Below, in pieces: positions 28,255 through 38,083 of a DNA stretch of 64,000 nt (its first letter is position 1; each line of letters begins with the position of its first letter). Location: contig NZ_CP125370.1 in the NCBI RefSeq assembly GCF_030034735.1, positions 3,968,001-4,032,000 on the forward strand, written 5' to 3'. The position numbers and the translations under genes are program-made. The stretch is from Paenibacillus sp. RC334. GTDB lineage: Bacteria; Bacillota; Bacilli; Paenibacillales; Paenibacillaceae. The notes under the pieces are model-generated. The model did no database searches. It was not told the origin of the DNA and was given only the letters and a program-made list of their open reading frames with translations.

Positions 28255-29646
28255 CTACACATAGAAGGCTTCAAGCTGACGTACAATTTCCGCTTCGTCA
28301 TGCTCTACCACCTGCTGTTGCTGCGATTTAGAGAACAATTGCTCAATCTGCGCTGGGAACTCCTGCTTAATGTCCACCAGACGGATCGCTTCATCGAATT
28401 TGGCCGGGTGCGCTGTTGCAAAGGTCACACATACTTCTCCCTCGCCATTATACGCCTCATACGCGGCGATACCGCAAGCCGTATGCGGGTCCAGCAAATA
28501 GTCATATTCGGCTTTGTATTTGCTAATCAGTTCCAGACACTTTTCGTTCGAAGCGCCCAGGGCTTCAAAATCCTGCTGTACGCGTTTTAAATCTTCCGCA
28601 CTGATCACAATCCGTCCTTCGGTTTTGAGGGTATTCATGTATTCAGTGACCTTCGCTGCATCTTCTCCAAGGAAATAGTACAGATATCTTTCGAAATTGC
28701 TCGCCACCTGAATGTCCATGGAAGGACTATACGTGCTTTTGAAGCCGCCTGGTTTGTATTCGCCGGTCTTCACGAAGCGCTCCAAAATATTATTTTCATT
28801 CGTCGCAATGATCAGCTTATGAATCGGCAAGCCCATTTTCTTCGCGAGAAAGCCGGAAAAGATATTGCCAAAGTTGCCAGATGGCACGCTGATATTGATT
28901 TTTTTCGTACCCGCAGTCTCCTGTGCCCGGAAATAAGCATAGAAGTAATATACAGTTTGCGCCAAAATACGCACAAAGTTGATCGAGTTAATCGCCCGCA
29001 GATGATGTTTACCTTTGAAATCCAGATCGGCAAACAGGTCCTTAATGACCTTCTGACAATCGTCAAAGTTCCCTTTTACGGACAGGTTTAGTACATTTTT
29101 ATCATCAACGGTCGTCATTTGCAGCTCTTGTACCTTGCTCACCTTTTGGTGTGGGTGCAAAATACAGATTTTAATGCCTTCCTTGCCACGCACGCCCTGA
29201 ATCGCTGCCGCCCCGGTATCGCCCGAGGTTGCGCCCAAAATGTGAATGATCTCATTCTGTTTCTTGGACACGTAGGAATAAAATTCACCCATAAATTGCA
29301 GCGCCACATCCTTGAACGCGAACGTAGGCCCGTGGAACAGCTCCAAAATATATAGAGAATCGTTGATCTTCTTCACTGGCGTGACTTCGGGATGACGGAA
29401 GCTCGCATAGCTACGCTCCACCAGTTGCTCCAAATCTTCACGAGGAATTTCATCATTGATATACAGCGCAAAAACTTCCAGCAGCAGCTCTCTGTAGCTC
29501 AATGTTGCCCATTGCTCCAGCGTAGCTGCCGACACCACCGGAATTTGCTCCGGTACCATCAGGCCACCATCATCAGCTAACCCCATGAGCACGGTATCAA
29601 TAAATCCTTTGGCTTCTACTCCACCTCTAGTGCTTATATATCTCAT
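28255..29646 (-). CDS. thrC: threonine synthase
   Basis: 463-aa PLP enzyme that makes threonine from O-phosphohomoserine. It starts MRYISTRGGVEAKGF; the PLP lysine is in HGPTFAFKDVALQF, the phosphate loop in LGATSGDTGAAA and PSGNFGNIF. I set the start at 29646, six bases after GGGGG. The length and the YISTRG start fit the longer ThrC type rather than the roughly 350-aa Bacillus form. It stands alone, without hom or thrB. Confidence 0.93.
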   Translation of the reverse strand: MRYISTRGGVEAKGFIDTVLMGLADDGGLMVPEQIPVVSAATLEQWATLSYRELLLEVFALYINDEIPREDLEQLVERSYASFRHPEVTPVKKINDSLYILELFHGPTFAFKDVALQFMGEFYSYVSKKQNEIIHILGATSGDTGAAAIQGVRGKEGIKICILHPHQKVSKVQELQMTTVDDKNVLNLSVKGNFDDCQKVIKDLFADLDFKGKHHLRAINSINFVRILAQTVYYFYAYFRAQETAGTKKINISVPSGNFGNIFSGFLAKKMGLPIHKLIIATNENNILERFVKTGEYKPGGFKSTYSPSMDIQVASNFERYLYYFLGEDAAKVTEYMNTLKTEGRIVISAEDLKRVQQDFEALGASNEKCLELISKYKAEYDYLLDPHTACGIAAYEAYNGEGEVCVTFATAHPAKFDEAIRLVDIKQEFPAQIEQLFSKSQQQQVVEHDEAEIVRQLEAFYV

Positions 29647-29863
29647 ATCCATCCCCCAATAAAAATTCAATTCGAAATTTTTGTCGAATATATTATTGTC
29701 TATAATACCCTGTCGCGGTGCTGTAACCAAGCCCTTTTTAAATATTTTAAGAACTTTCTCCTACTTTACCATACCCCGATGTCCCAAACACCTGTAATCC
29801 GCAGGCAATCGGGGCATCAGTAACAGGCTGTGAGTATGGAAAAAGAGGAGGTTGCTCCTGTGA

Positions 29864-31207
29864 TTATGACCCTGAAATCGAGAGTGCAGCCAGCTTGAGC
29901 GAAGGTGAAGTGCAGCTTCCCGTAAAACGCAAATCGTTGCCAACTTCCTCTACCTGCTGCAGCACGTCAAAGAAGTTGCCCGATACGGTAATTTGATTGA
30001 CTGCTCTGACCACTTTCCCCTGCTCAATCAAGTATCCCAGACAAGCCAGCGAAAAATTACCAGACGCCGTATTCGTACCTGCATGCAATCCTTGCAGCTC
30101 CACAATCATCACCCCGCGATCCATCTTGCGAATCATGTCCTCCAAGGTAGAAGAACCGGGAGCCACATACAGATTATGATAAGAGACGCCGATTTTACCG
30201 TTGTAGCCGCCTTTAGAAGCATTGGAGGTACTTTGTACTCCGGCTTTGCGGGCTGTCTTGCGGTTATGGAAGTATGTCCGTAGTACCCCGTCCTTGATAA
30301 TCTCGTTGCGACGTGTAGCACTACCTTCAGCATCGAATGTGCTACCTGCCGGAACATTTTCCATCAGCGGATCATCCACCAGCGTGAGCTTGGTGTTTGC
30401 CACCTTTTCCCCTAATTTCCCTGCTAAACGTGAGAAGCCTTTATCCACTGACTCCGCTGAAAATACCGACGTATACGCAGCCAGCAATTGCGCTGCTGCA
30501 TCATGACGGAAAATGACGGGATAGTTATCCGATTGAATCGTGTGCGCACCCAGCTTGGAAACAGCCTCTTTTACGGCTTTATGCGCCACATCTGCAATAT
30601 TGATTTCTTCCACACTCCGCAGGGAATAATCATGCCAGCCCCTGGTAACCGTCTCGTCATTTTCTTTGGCAATCACGTAGACATAAGCGGTCGCCAGACT
30701 TTTGCGGCGATGACAGTGCAGCCCCTTCGTGTTCACAATCAGGACTTCATTTTCACGAATGCTGACCGAGCAATGTCGAGCCATTACAATCCGTGGATCT
30801 GCGGCAAGCGCTGTACGCTCCATCTCCATTGCAGCCTCAATGAGAATTTCAGGAGCCGTGTCAGCTAACGCGGCGGCATGGGCAGCCTGCTCGGGATAGC
30901 TTGCAGAGCCTTCGAACAGTTCATCCTGTTCCTCGCTCTCCAATATGTCCGCGTTGCTGCGTGCTTCCTCCAATAAAAAGTTGATCACGTCCGGCTCCAG
31001 CTTCTCCGTAGAGGCATAGCCCATTTTCCCGTTCATGACGCCCCGGAAGGAAAGTCCGCCATTCTCAACGATTGTATATTGTTCAATTTCTCCCTTCAGT
31101 ACCTTTACCGAGGTAGAACGTCCATTTACATAGTAGATTTCCATATCCGCGTAGCCGATTTCCCGACCTTTCGTGAACAACGCTTCCTGAAATTGCTGAA
31201 TATTCAT
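29864..31207 (-). CDS. pmbA: TldE/PmbA-type metalloprotease partner
   Basis: 447-aa TldD/PmbA family protein. It has the family start with EIYYVNGRSTSVKVLKGEIE and conserved GYNGKIGVSYHNLYVAPG, but lacks the HExxxH zinc motif found in its neighbour, as expected for the TldE subunit. TldD-TldE complexes unfold and cleave small peptides such as microcins or damaged proteins. It lies three bases after tldD on the same strand, forming a two-gene operon. Confidence 0.88.
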   Translation of the reverse strand: MNIQQFQEALFTKGREIGYADMEIYYVNGRSTSVKVLKGEIEQYTIVENGGLSFRGVMNGKMGYASTEKLEPDVINFLLEEARSNADILESEEQDELFEGSASYPEQAAHAAALADTAPEILIEAAMEMERTALAADPRIVMARHCSVSIRENEVLIVNTKGLHCHRRKSLATAYVYVIAKENDETVTRGWHDYSLRSVEEINIADVAHKAVKEAVSKLGAHTIQSDNYPVIFRHDAAAQLLAAYTSVFSAESVDKGFSRLAGKLGEKVANTKLTLVDDPLMENVPAGSTFDAEGSATRRNEIIKDGVLRTYFHNRKTARKAGVQSTSNASKGGYNGKIGVSYHNLYVAPGSSTLEDMIRKMDRGVMIVELQGLHAGTNTASGNFSLACLGYLIEQGKVVRAVNQITVSGNFFDVLQQVEEVGNDLRFTGSCTSPSLKLAALSISGS

Positions 31208-31210
31208 CGC

Positions 31211-32608
31211 CTATTCCCCCTTCCGTCCGCCGACGGTCATTTCGGACACTCGAATCGTCGGCTGTCCGCAGTTGACCGGAAGACTTCCGCTGACCGAGCC
31301 GCACATCCCCTGACCATGATCCAGATTGTTACCGACCATATCAATATTTTGGAGTGTTTCAATCCCTTTTCCGATCAGCGTTGCGCCTTTGACCGGCTCG
31401 GCAATCTTGCCGTTGCGAATCATGTACGCCTCTTCGACCGCAAAATTGAACTCGCTCGTCGAGGTGTTCACTGAACCGCCGCCCAGCGATTTGGCATAGA
31501 TCCCGTACTCCGTATTCGCAATGATCTCTTCACGGGTCGAATCTCCGTTAGCAATAAACGTATTATTCATGCGGGAAGCAGGCGCGAATTTATAGGACTG
31601 TCTTCGTCCCGATCCTGTCGCAGGTACACCCATCTGGCGCGAGCCCATGCGGTCGATCAGATATCCTTTTAAAATACCGTTCTCAATCAGTACGTTGCGC
31701 TGTGTCGGCGCTCCTTCATCATCTATATTGAGCGATCCCCACGCGTTCTGAATGGTTCCGTCATCCACAGCCGTGACGAGCGGCGAAGCCACCTGCTGCC
31801 CGATCTTATTCGCAAACACGGAAGTTCCATGTGCCACCGCCGTAGATTCCAGCCCGTGACCACACGCCTCGTGAAAAAGAACACCACCGAAGCCGTTCTC
31901 AATCACCACGGGCAGTCTGCCGCTAGGCGCATATCCTGCTGTTACCATTATGGTAGCAATACGGGCCGCATCTCTCGCATTTTCTTCGATATTCAGATTC
32001 TCCAGGAATTCAGTCCCCGCATAAGCTCCCGGCCCGCGAAAACCGGATTGTCTATGCTCCCCAGCGGTCGCAATGGCGCTTATTCTCATCCGAGTATACG
32101 TGCGGGTATCCTCCACCAGCAGTCCGTTGCTATTGGCGATCAGCACGTTCTGGAACGAGTTGCTAATCCCAATGGAGGTTTGCGTGATAGAAGGATCGTA
32201 TTGGCTTGCCGCCTCATGCGCACGTCTCATCATGTCGATCTTGGCGCGTTTCTGTGAGCCGTCGGGAATGATAGCAATCGGATGGTGATTAAGGATCGCG
32301 TGGGGATGGAGTGTGATCGGTTGTGTACCTGACGCTCCACCCCCGCGAATGGCCTTGGCAGCCGATTTGGCCAGTCGAATCAGGCTCTGCTGGCTCATGT
32401 CACTGGTGTAGGCGTACACCGAAAAATGTTCCTTCATGATCCGAATACCAATCCCGAAATCCCGGCCTGACAGCGCCGTATCGACGACTCCCCCGGTCAT
32501 ACCTAATTGTCCATTGGTGCGGTCCTCGACGAACACCTCTGCAAAATCTCCGCCCGTCTCCAGCGCGGCTTGCAGCATATCCTGAATCTGTGTTGGATGT
32601 ATCATCAC
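31211..32608 (-). CDS. tldD: TldD-type zinc metalloprotease
   Basis: 465-aa catalytic subunit of the TldD/TldE protease. The zinc motif HEACGH (in LFHEACGHGLESTAVAHG) is near residue 250, with the downstream cysteine region MCGSVSGSLPVNCGQP near the end. The first gene of the tldD-pmbA pair. Known substrates elsewhere are microcin B17 precursor and CcdA; none is evident in this window. Confidence 0.9.
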   Translation of the reverse strand: MMIHPTQIQDMLQAALETGGDFAEVFVEDRTNGQLGMTGGVVDTALSGRDFGIGIRIMKEHFSVYAYTSDMSQQSLIRLAKSAAKAIRGGGASGTQPITLHPHAILNHHPIAIIPDGSQKRAKIDMMRRAHEAASQYDPSITQTSIGISNSFQNVLIANSNGLLVEDTRTYTRMRISAIATAGEHRQSGFRGPGAYAGTEFLENLNIEENARDAARIATIMVTAGYAPSGRLPVVIENGFGGVLFHEACGHGLESTAVAHGTSVFANKIGQQVASPLVTAVDDGTIQNAWGSLNIDDEGAPTQRNVLIENGILKGYLIDRMGSRQMGVPATGSGRRQSYKFAPASRMNNTFIANGDSTREEIIANTEYGIYAKSLGGGSVNTSTSEFNFAVEEAYMIRNGKIAEPVKGATLIGKGIETLQNIDMVGNNLDHGQGMCGSVSGSLPVNCGQPTIRVSEMTVGGRKGE

Positions 32609-32988
32609 GTTCCTCCTCGTTTTTGCATTTTTGCATTATAGAAATAGTACGGTTAAGCATAGTGGTCTGCGGGTTCATGTTCATTTCCCATAACTTTACT
32701 ATACATGATGTTGGGAGTGGGTGTAACTATCTGGGTGTCGGCGTTGGGAGGGGCGTGAAGATCTATGCGCGGGGATCGGGAGAGGGATAATGGGAAAACC
32801 CGATTAGACCGTGAAGGGTCATATCGGGTTATTTGACGCATTTTGATTACGGGCTGGATTGAGAAAGTATGTGCATCTAAGGCCGCTACGTGGACGGATC
32901 ATTCTTTCGATCGCTGTTGCCCCCAGGTTTTTTATTATATTTTAACGGTAAAAATCCGGTGAAGGTTTATGCTTACGAAGCAGTTTTC
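32609..32988. other. 380-bp gap with one terminator
   Basis: No gene supported. A hairpin AAAACCCGAT...ATCGGGTT at 32795-32830, flanked by T on the minus strand, can terminate the small gene at 32989-33216. Confidence 0.5.
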
Positions 32989-33216
32989 CTACGGAAAGCT
33001 TTCAGCCGAACGCTCCGCTTCTTTGACCGTTTCCATGTGCAGTACGCTCGCTTTCTGCGAAATAATAGCCAGCGCATCCAAAATGAGCTTTGTGCAAGTT
33101 TTAAGTCTCTCTATGTGTTCGTCTTCCTGCTGCACCAAGCTTTCATATTGATCAGCCGTATTTTCGGATGGCTTCGTATGTTCCTCGCTCTTTGGCTGTT
33201 TCGGTTGAGTATCCAA
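32989..33216 (-). CDS. small hydrophilic protein, 75 aa
   Basis: A TTG at 33216 with AAAGGAG upstream gives a 75-aa product. The first third is Pro/Lys/Glu-rich and disordered; the rest is amphipathic helix with regular heptads (EHIERLKTCTKLILDALA), likely a coiled coil. No homologous family is recognised. It marks the last chromosomal gene before the accessory region. Confidence 0.5.
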   Translation of the reverse strand: MDTQPKQPKSEEHTKPSENTADQYESLVQQEDEHIERLKTCTKLILDALAIISQKASVLHMETVKEAERSAESFP

Positions 33217-33249
33217 GTTATCATCTCCTTTATATAAGCAGTGTAGCAA

Positions 33250-33991
33250 AGGATGGTACTAGATGTGGTACGTGGATACGTAGCAATGGTAGGAAAATAA
33301 TAGTGACCTAGATGAATTAATTCTGGAAGATGTAGGCCGAAAAATATCGGAAGACATTAAAATAAACTTATGATACTCTAAACCCTTGTATAGCAAACAT
33401 GCAATACACTCCACATGTGTCGAGACAGTGAAAGGGATATATTCCTTTTTATTATATATATTACCTATAATATCAAAAGCCGCTCCTTCTCACAACACCC
33501 CCTTTTCCCAGATGATGCCTGTTCCCCCTTCACTTCTGTCGATCCTACTAATTCCATATGAGCCTGTATTTAATTTACCCGAATCCATAATCACAATTAA
33601 ATCAGCCCCCTTCCTGACTTTGAAAAGCAATTGCTCAAAATTACTATCAGCTTTCTCTATTCCCATACCTCTCCCTTCCAAAAATACACATAGTAAATAC
33701 ACCAACCAATGGGTCATTCTGTAAACTAAATCCCTCTTTCAACCGATAAATACATATGCTGGGTTCGTAATTAAATATCTTCTGCTGTCCTTTTGTTTCT
33801 TGAATGAAATCTTACTTGGAACTCCTGTATCTGATTAAGAACGTTTTTGTACCCAATAAACTCAGTGATACATATCTATCTCGACTCAAATTTGTACCAT
33901 CCATTTCTTCTATTCGTCAGACTCGAATTAAACATGCTGCACTTTACTTTTGAAATCAGCCATCACATCTGGAAGGGAGACATGAACTCAA
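33250..33991. other. 742-bp AT-rich gap with gene remnants
   Basis: Only weak coding signals. A short plus-strand tail near 33310-33375 (ELILEDVGRKISEDIKINL, then TGA) looks like the end of a lost gene. A 75-codon minus-strand frame sits at 33490-33717. This marks the junction from conserved chromosome to accessory DNA. Confidence 0.4.
33490..33717 (-). CDS. doubtful small ORF, possible gene fragment
   Basis: 75-aa frame ending KLNTGSYGISRIDRSEGGTG and IIWEKGVL. The C-terminal part reads like a folded domain end, but the N-terminus is poor and the ribosome binding site weak (GAGGG 14 bases before ATG). It may be the tail of a toxin or phage protein left behind. No function assigned. Confidence 0.3.
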   Translation of the reverse strand: MTHWLVYLLCVFLEGRGMGIEKADSNFEQLLFKVRKGADLIVIMDSGKLNTGSYGISRIDRSEGGTGIIWEKGVL

Positions 33992-36928
33992 TTGAGCTTA
34001 CTATCAGATGGAATCGGGTATGAAAGCCTACGCTTTTATGGTCCCTTTCAGCCACAACATATTGAACAACTTCAAATAACACGTACCATTAATGATCATA
34101 CCTTTTTACATATCAGTGGTATGCTCTCCGAAGAACAGGGAGCCGCTTGTATCGGACAAAATATGGAGCAAGAGCCGATTGTGATTCGTCAGTTGGATAA
34201 TCAGGGACAATCGCTGAGAAGACTGTTCCACGGGATCGTTACGCAAATGTCCGTACATTGTATACGTGGAGTATATACCTTTGAACTGAAGGCTGCTTCG
34301 CATTCCTATCAAATGGATATCAAGCTAAAAAAACGTTCCTATCAGGATATTCACCGTACCTATGATGATCTGGTCACCGCGATGGTTCGTAAATATGAGT
34401 ATGGAGACGCCATTGATACCGTAACTAATTATGCCAAACTGGATACTTTTGTTTTACAATATGAGGAGACCGATTGGGCATTTTTAAAACGCCTCGCTTC
34501 TCGCTTTGGTTCAATACTTGTGCCTGAGGTAACCGCAGCTTCACCCAAGGTCTTCTTTGGGATGCCAGAAGGCAAGCAGTATAAGGTGGAACGAGATGTA
34601 TTTTATCGGGTACGAAAAACGTTTCATGAGCTGGATGCGGAAAAGCCCGGAGAACAACGTGCTGGCTCGTATGTCACCTATACAATTGAAAGTTTGCAAT
34701 ACTATGCGCTGGGTGACCTCATCACGTTACCCATTGGACAAGGTAAAGAACTGGTCGTGGTTCGGGCAGTGACACGGTTAGAGGATGGCTTACTGCGTAC
34801 CCGTTATGATCTCCAAGCGGAACAGAATATTCGCTATGCCCGGTATGAAAATGATCAGGCCACCGGGATTTCGTTGACAGGAACGGTACTGAAGGTACAG
34901 CAGGATTTTGTGCAGCTTCAACTGGACATCGACCCGAAGCAAGATCCTGCCAAAGCCTGCTGGTTTCCCGTGGCGACTCGATATGTAGCCGAAGAACACA
35001 GCGGTTGGTACGATATGCCTGAAATCGGGGAACAAGTCGAACTGTATCTGCCTACACACCGCGAACAGGATGCCTATGTAACGGATTCGCTACGACAACA
35101 ACGCCACGCTCATGGACAGCCGAATGTGAAGGCTTGGCAACATGTGCAAGGTAGCGGCGTAGAAATGTCTGAGCATGAATTGACCCTGTCCACCTCGGAT
35201 GGATTTTCCATTACACTAAATGAAGATGGTGGCATCACCATCAACAGTCCGGGGGATGTACAGATTCAGGGTGGTCATGTGAAGCTCGATGCAGGTGAGG
35301 AACTGTCGTTAGAAGCTGGAACAGCCCTTCATCTAAAAGGTGGGGCCAGTAGCATGGTGCTGGATGGTGAGACAGATACCAAAGCTCCAGTGATTTATCA
35401 GGAAGGTACGGTGAAAGCACCCGTTTTCGTGGCTGACCTCCCTCCTGTACCTGAACCGCCGTTAATGAGTATCAAAGCATATGAAGCAGCTCAATCAGCA
35501 GCTAAGAGCAGCCAAGCCTCTACTCCTAAAGCAAAAGTTACAACTCCAGCAGCACTTCAACAGGCAAATGCCTTGATGGGAACGGTATCCAAGCTATTAG
35601 GTTCCATTCCCGTAGTTGGGAACGTAGCCAGTGTGATGTTGAATACGGTGGGTGGGCCAGCAGGTAAAGTGGCGGCAACGGTGTTACAAGCAACTGGAGC
35701 CATCCCTATTCGTAGTAAAGGAACGCCCACGGTTGGAGGCAGTAAAGAAACGGGGTTGCACCCGCTCAAACACTTGGCTGGCTTAGCACTCCAAGGACTA
35801 ATCAGTCAATATGAGCATGAGCAAGCGAGACAAGCTTACTATAGCAAGTGGATCTTAGGAAAAGCATATACAAGTGCGCGTCATATAGCTAATTCCGGCG
35901 GCCCACTGGAGCTGGTGCAGAACCTACTGAAAGAATCAAATGCTATGGCTCATGCCTATCAGCAGATTCCTGTAGATCTGAGACAACGTTGGAAGGACAA
36001 GCACGATAGCTACATGGCAGCTGAAAAAGCCAAAGTATCCTATAATTTTGATGAGTATGATAAAAAAATAGTAGGAACTATGTGGGTTCTCAGCAAAAAT
36101 GGGGTTACCGATCAGAAAGCTGCCCAAGCCACTCTCGCCTATAACGAAGCTATCAAAAATGGAGAAATCAAATTACATCACGAACCAGAAAATGTGGATA
36201 TTTTCGTAGAACAGATTAAAGCAGCTAAAGAAGGAAAGAACTATTGGACAGGCGAAGAAATACCAAAATGGCAGGCAAATGCGATTATTGTAAGTAGCGT
36301 ATTTTCTGAATTTCAGATGGTAGGAAGTTTATACGGTGCTAAATTTGGTGGGAATATAAAGATACCTTCTAAATCAATTAAAGTTCCAAAGTCTACCGTT
36401 AAAGAACCGCCAATCGGAAAGCCTGCTCCTTCCAAACCTATTGAAGCACCGAAAACTGAGGGAACAGCTAGTGGTAAGCCTAAGTTACCTTCTGATAAAA
36501 AATTACTTGATGCTGCAACTGAATGGTCAAGTATGCAGAAAAAGCTTGCTCCTTCAAAAAGAAAAATGGATAATTTCAATACAGCTGCTGTTGCCTATGA
36601 CGCAAGAACAGGAAAATATTATTATGGAATGAATAAAGGTATACAGCTTAGTGGAGATAAGAAGAATACAATTTTATTTGGAAGCAAAGACAAACCAGGA
36701 TTATTACCAAAAGATTCTCTTAATGAATATGCAGTAGGAAATTGTGCAGAAGTAGATGCAGTGAATCAAGCGCTAAACCAAAAGGCTAATGTGAATGATT
36801 TATATATATACACTATTAAAACAACGCCAAACGAGTTTGGATCAGCAAAAATAGCTTGCGAAAACTGTACATTTACTTTTAAAGGAAATGTTGCTGACGC
36901 ACTAACCGGGTGGTATAAAGGAGACTAG
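33992..36928 (+). CDS. VgrG-like spike with C-terminal YwqJ-type deaminase toxin
   Basis: 978-aa polymorphic toxin. Residues 1-290 resemble phage late-control D/VgrG (start SLLSDGIGYESLRFYG; FHGIVTQMSV). About 290-370 is an OB-fold gp5-like segment (GISLTGTVLKVQQDFVQLQ), then short beta repeats (GDVQIQGGHVKLDAGEELSL). A helical pre-toxin region leads to the last 120 residues, a YwqJ-type deaminase: C918-A-E (GNCAEVDAVN) and C956-x-x-C959 (ACENC) would bind zinc. The start is TTG at 33992 behind GGAAGGGAGA; an out-of-frame ATG lies at 33982. No other injection-system gene is nearby, so it probably uses a machine encoded elsewhere. The target (nucleic acid base or nucleotide) is inferred from the family. 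Confidence 0.78.
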   Translation: MSLLSDGIGYESLRFYGPFQPQHIEQLQITRTINDHTFLHISGMLSEEQGAACIGQNMEQEPIVIRQLDNQGQSLRRLFHGIVTQMSVHCIRGVYTFELKAASHSYQMDIKLKKRSYQDIHRTYDDLVTAMVRKYEYGDAIDTVTNYAKLDTFVLQYEETDWAFLKRLASRFGSILVPEVTAASPKVFFGMPEGKQYKVERDVFYRVRKTFHELDAEKPGEQRAGSYVTYTIESLQYYALGDLITLPIGQGKELVVVRAVTRLEDGLLRTRYDLQAEQNIRYARYENDQATGISLTGTVLKVQQDFVQLQLDIDPKQDPAKACWFPVATRYVAEEHSGWYDMPEIGEQVELYLPTHREQDAYVTDSLRQQRHAHGQPNVKAWQHVQGSGVEMSEHELTLSTSDGFSITLNEDGGITINSPGDVQIQGGHVKLDAGEELSLEAGTALHLKGGASSMVLDGETDTKAPVIYQEGTVKAPVFVADLPPVPEPPLMSIKAYEAAQSAAKSSQASTPKAKVTTPAALQQANALMGTVSKLLGSIPVVGNVASVMLNTVGGPAGKVAATVLQATGAIPIRSKGTPTVGGSKETGLHPLKHLAGLALQGLISQYEHEQARQAYYSKWILGKAYTSARHIANSGGPLELVQNLLKESNAMAHAYQQIPVDLRQRWKDKHDSYMAAEKAKVSYNFDEYDKKIVGTMWVLSKNGVTDQKAAQATLAYNEAIKNGEIKLHHEPENVDIFVEQIKAAKEGKNYWTGEEIPKWQANAIIVSSVFSEFQMVGSLYGAKFGGNIKIPSKSIKVPKSTVKEPPIGKPAPSKPIEAPKTEGTASGKPKLPSDKKLLDAATEWSSMQKKLAPSKRKMDNFNTAAVAYDARTGKYYYGMNKGIQLSGDKKNTILFGSKDKPGLLPKDSLNEYAVGNCAEVDAVNQALNQKANVNDLYIYTIKTTPNEFGSAKIACENCTFTFKGNVADALTGWYKGD

Positions 36929-36933
36929 TGATA

Positions 36934-37458
36934 ATGGATATGGAAAAATTTAAGCATATTTCAATGAGAGGTAGAGTTGCATATGGAGTTAGCTGTTTTG
37001 AGAACGCTATAATAGCCTTGAAATATGATGTTAATGATTGGAGAATCGTTTTGAATTATTTATGGGAATTCACTAGTATCCAATACTTAGATGATTGGAA
37101 TGATATAGTTGTTGAATTAATCCCTGAGAATTTAACGGAGTTTAAAACATATGAGGAGGAAGAGTTTGAGCGGCTGAGTAAAGATGAATTCATATATTTG
37201 TATAGCTTATATCAAAATATTGATGGATCAGTGGATGCCTTACTACGAGAAATTTATGATCTTGGTATCAGTCATACTTATACTGTAATCGAAGGATACG
37301 GCGAAAGCAGTTTGAAATCTTTGGAGAGAATTATTAAGTTCATGATAGATTACAACTTTCCATTGCCAAGCATCGATCCATTCCTAAAATTTTCTATAGA
37401 AGAAAATAGAGGATGGGGTCACAAGTTTGATGGTACAAAATTATCTAAAATTCTGTAA
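36934..37458 (+). CDS. probable immunity protein for the deaminase toxin
   Basis: 174-aa acidic, cytosolic protein directly after the toxin gene. The ATG at 36934 has AAAGGAG nine bases upstream and begins five bases after the toxin stop. It is mostly helical, with the conserved-looking end NRGWGHKFDGTKLSKIL. Small acidic single-domain proteins at this position are standard immunity proteins of polymorphic toxins. The family number is not recognised; the role is inferred from context. Confidence 0.65.
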   Translation: MDMEKFKHISMRGRVAYGVSCFENAIIALKYDVNDWRIVLNYLWEFTSIQYLDDWNDIVVELIPENLTEFKTYEEEEFERLSKDEFIYLYSLYQNIDGSVDALLREIYDLGISHTYTVIEGYGESSLKSLERIIKFMIDYNFPLPSIDPFLKFSIEENRGWGHKFDGTKLSKIL

Positions 37459-37503
37459 CATAGAAATTGAATAGGTTTATGTGTACCTTAATATTAAAAT
37501 TTC

Positions 37504-37548
37504 AAAAGCTTATTCCAACTTGAATCATGAGTAGGGATGAGCTTTTTT
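37504..37548 (+). terminator. terminator after the immunity gene
   Basis: AAAAGCTTATTCC pairs with GGGATGAGCTTTTTT. The same hairpin with compensating changes recurs at 39541-39587. Confidence 0.7.
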
Positions 37549-37632
37549 CCACACTCAAAAACAAAATGACTTGCCATCCCTCCCCATCAGAGTTAACATA
37601 CACACACTCAAACAGCGGGAGGGAAATGTGTT

Positions 37633-37920
37633 ATGTCAGATTGGCCAGATTGGTTTCAGGAAGCATTACGCCAACGTTTTTATCAATTAGAACTTGTTAG
37701 TGAACAACAGGCTTCAAATTTATCAGAGGATGAACATCTATTTACTCAAATGGATCAATTCAAAACCAACCAAAACGAAGATATTCAGCAACTGCTATCC
37801 GAATGGGAAGAAGCCATAGGTTATCAGCTAAGTCAGGATAAGCAATCTATCTATATGGAAGGAGTAAAAGACGGGATTGGATTAATTCTTCCCGTCGTAC
37901 AACCCACAGTTACTCGTTAG
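37633..37920 (+). CDS. 95-aa conserved hypothetical protein, copy 1
   Basis: ATG at 37633 with a GGGAGGG site. It starts MSDWPDWFQEALRQRFYQLE, is acidic and helical, and ends with SIYMEGVKDGIGLILP. The end pattern (Y-x-x-G-x-x-x-G-x-x-L) is reminiscent of DUF6809-like small Firmicute proteins, but this is a tentative link. A near-identical paralogue lies at 39665-39952 in the other repeat copy. It is adjacent to recombinase sequence in both, so it may belong to the mobile element. Confidence 0.65.
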   Translation: MSDWPDWFQEALRQRFYQLELVSEQQASNLSEDEHLFTQMDQFKTNQNEDIQQLLSEWEEAIGYQLSQDKQSIYMEGVKDGIGLILPVVQPTVTR

Positions 37921-37948
37921 CTTTTGGTTACTTTAGTCTATGATTTTT

Positions 37949-38056
37949 TTAGTCCAATATTTCATCTATGCTCATTCCACTTTTCAAAGTAAATACAAAA
38001 TGCGTTGGTGAGAGAACGGTTATCTTCTCCACCAACGCATTAATAGGTTATCATCA
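37949..38056 (-). pseudogene. 3' remnant of a large serine recombinase gene
   Basis: Minus strand encodes NALVEKITVLSPTHFVFTLK and then SGMSIDEILD, nearly identical to the C-terminus of the intact recombinase at 39982. A one-base deletion (CATTAATAG against CATTAAATAG) breaks the frame, and homology ends at 38056. It is the scar of an earlier element or of a duplication. Confidence 0.8.
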
Positions 38057-38083
38057 GCGGCCCATAAAAACGGTCAATTTCCA

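Larger units (their letters stand above)
37500..38056. repeat. left copy of a ~557-bp direct repeat
   Basis: Aligns with 39534-40090 over a terminator hairpin, the 95-codon gene and its leader, and the 3' end of a serine recombinase gene. The similarity stops at GGTTATCATCA in both copies. Scattered substitutions and small indels show the duplication is not recent. Confidence 0.85.
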
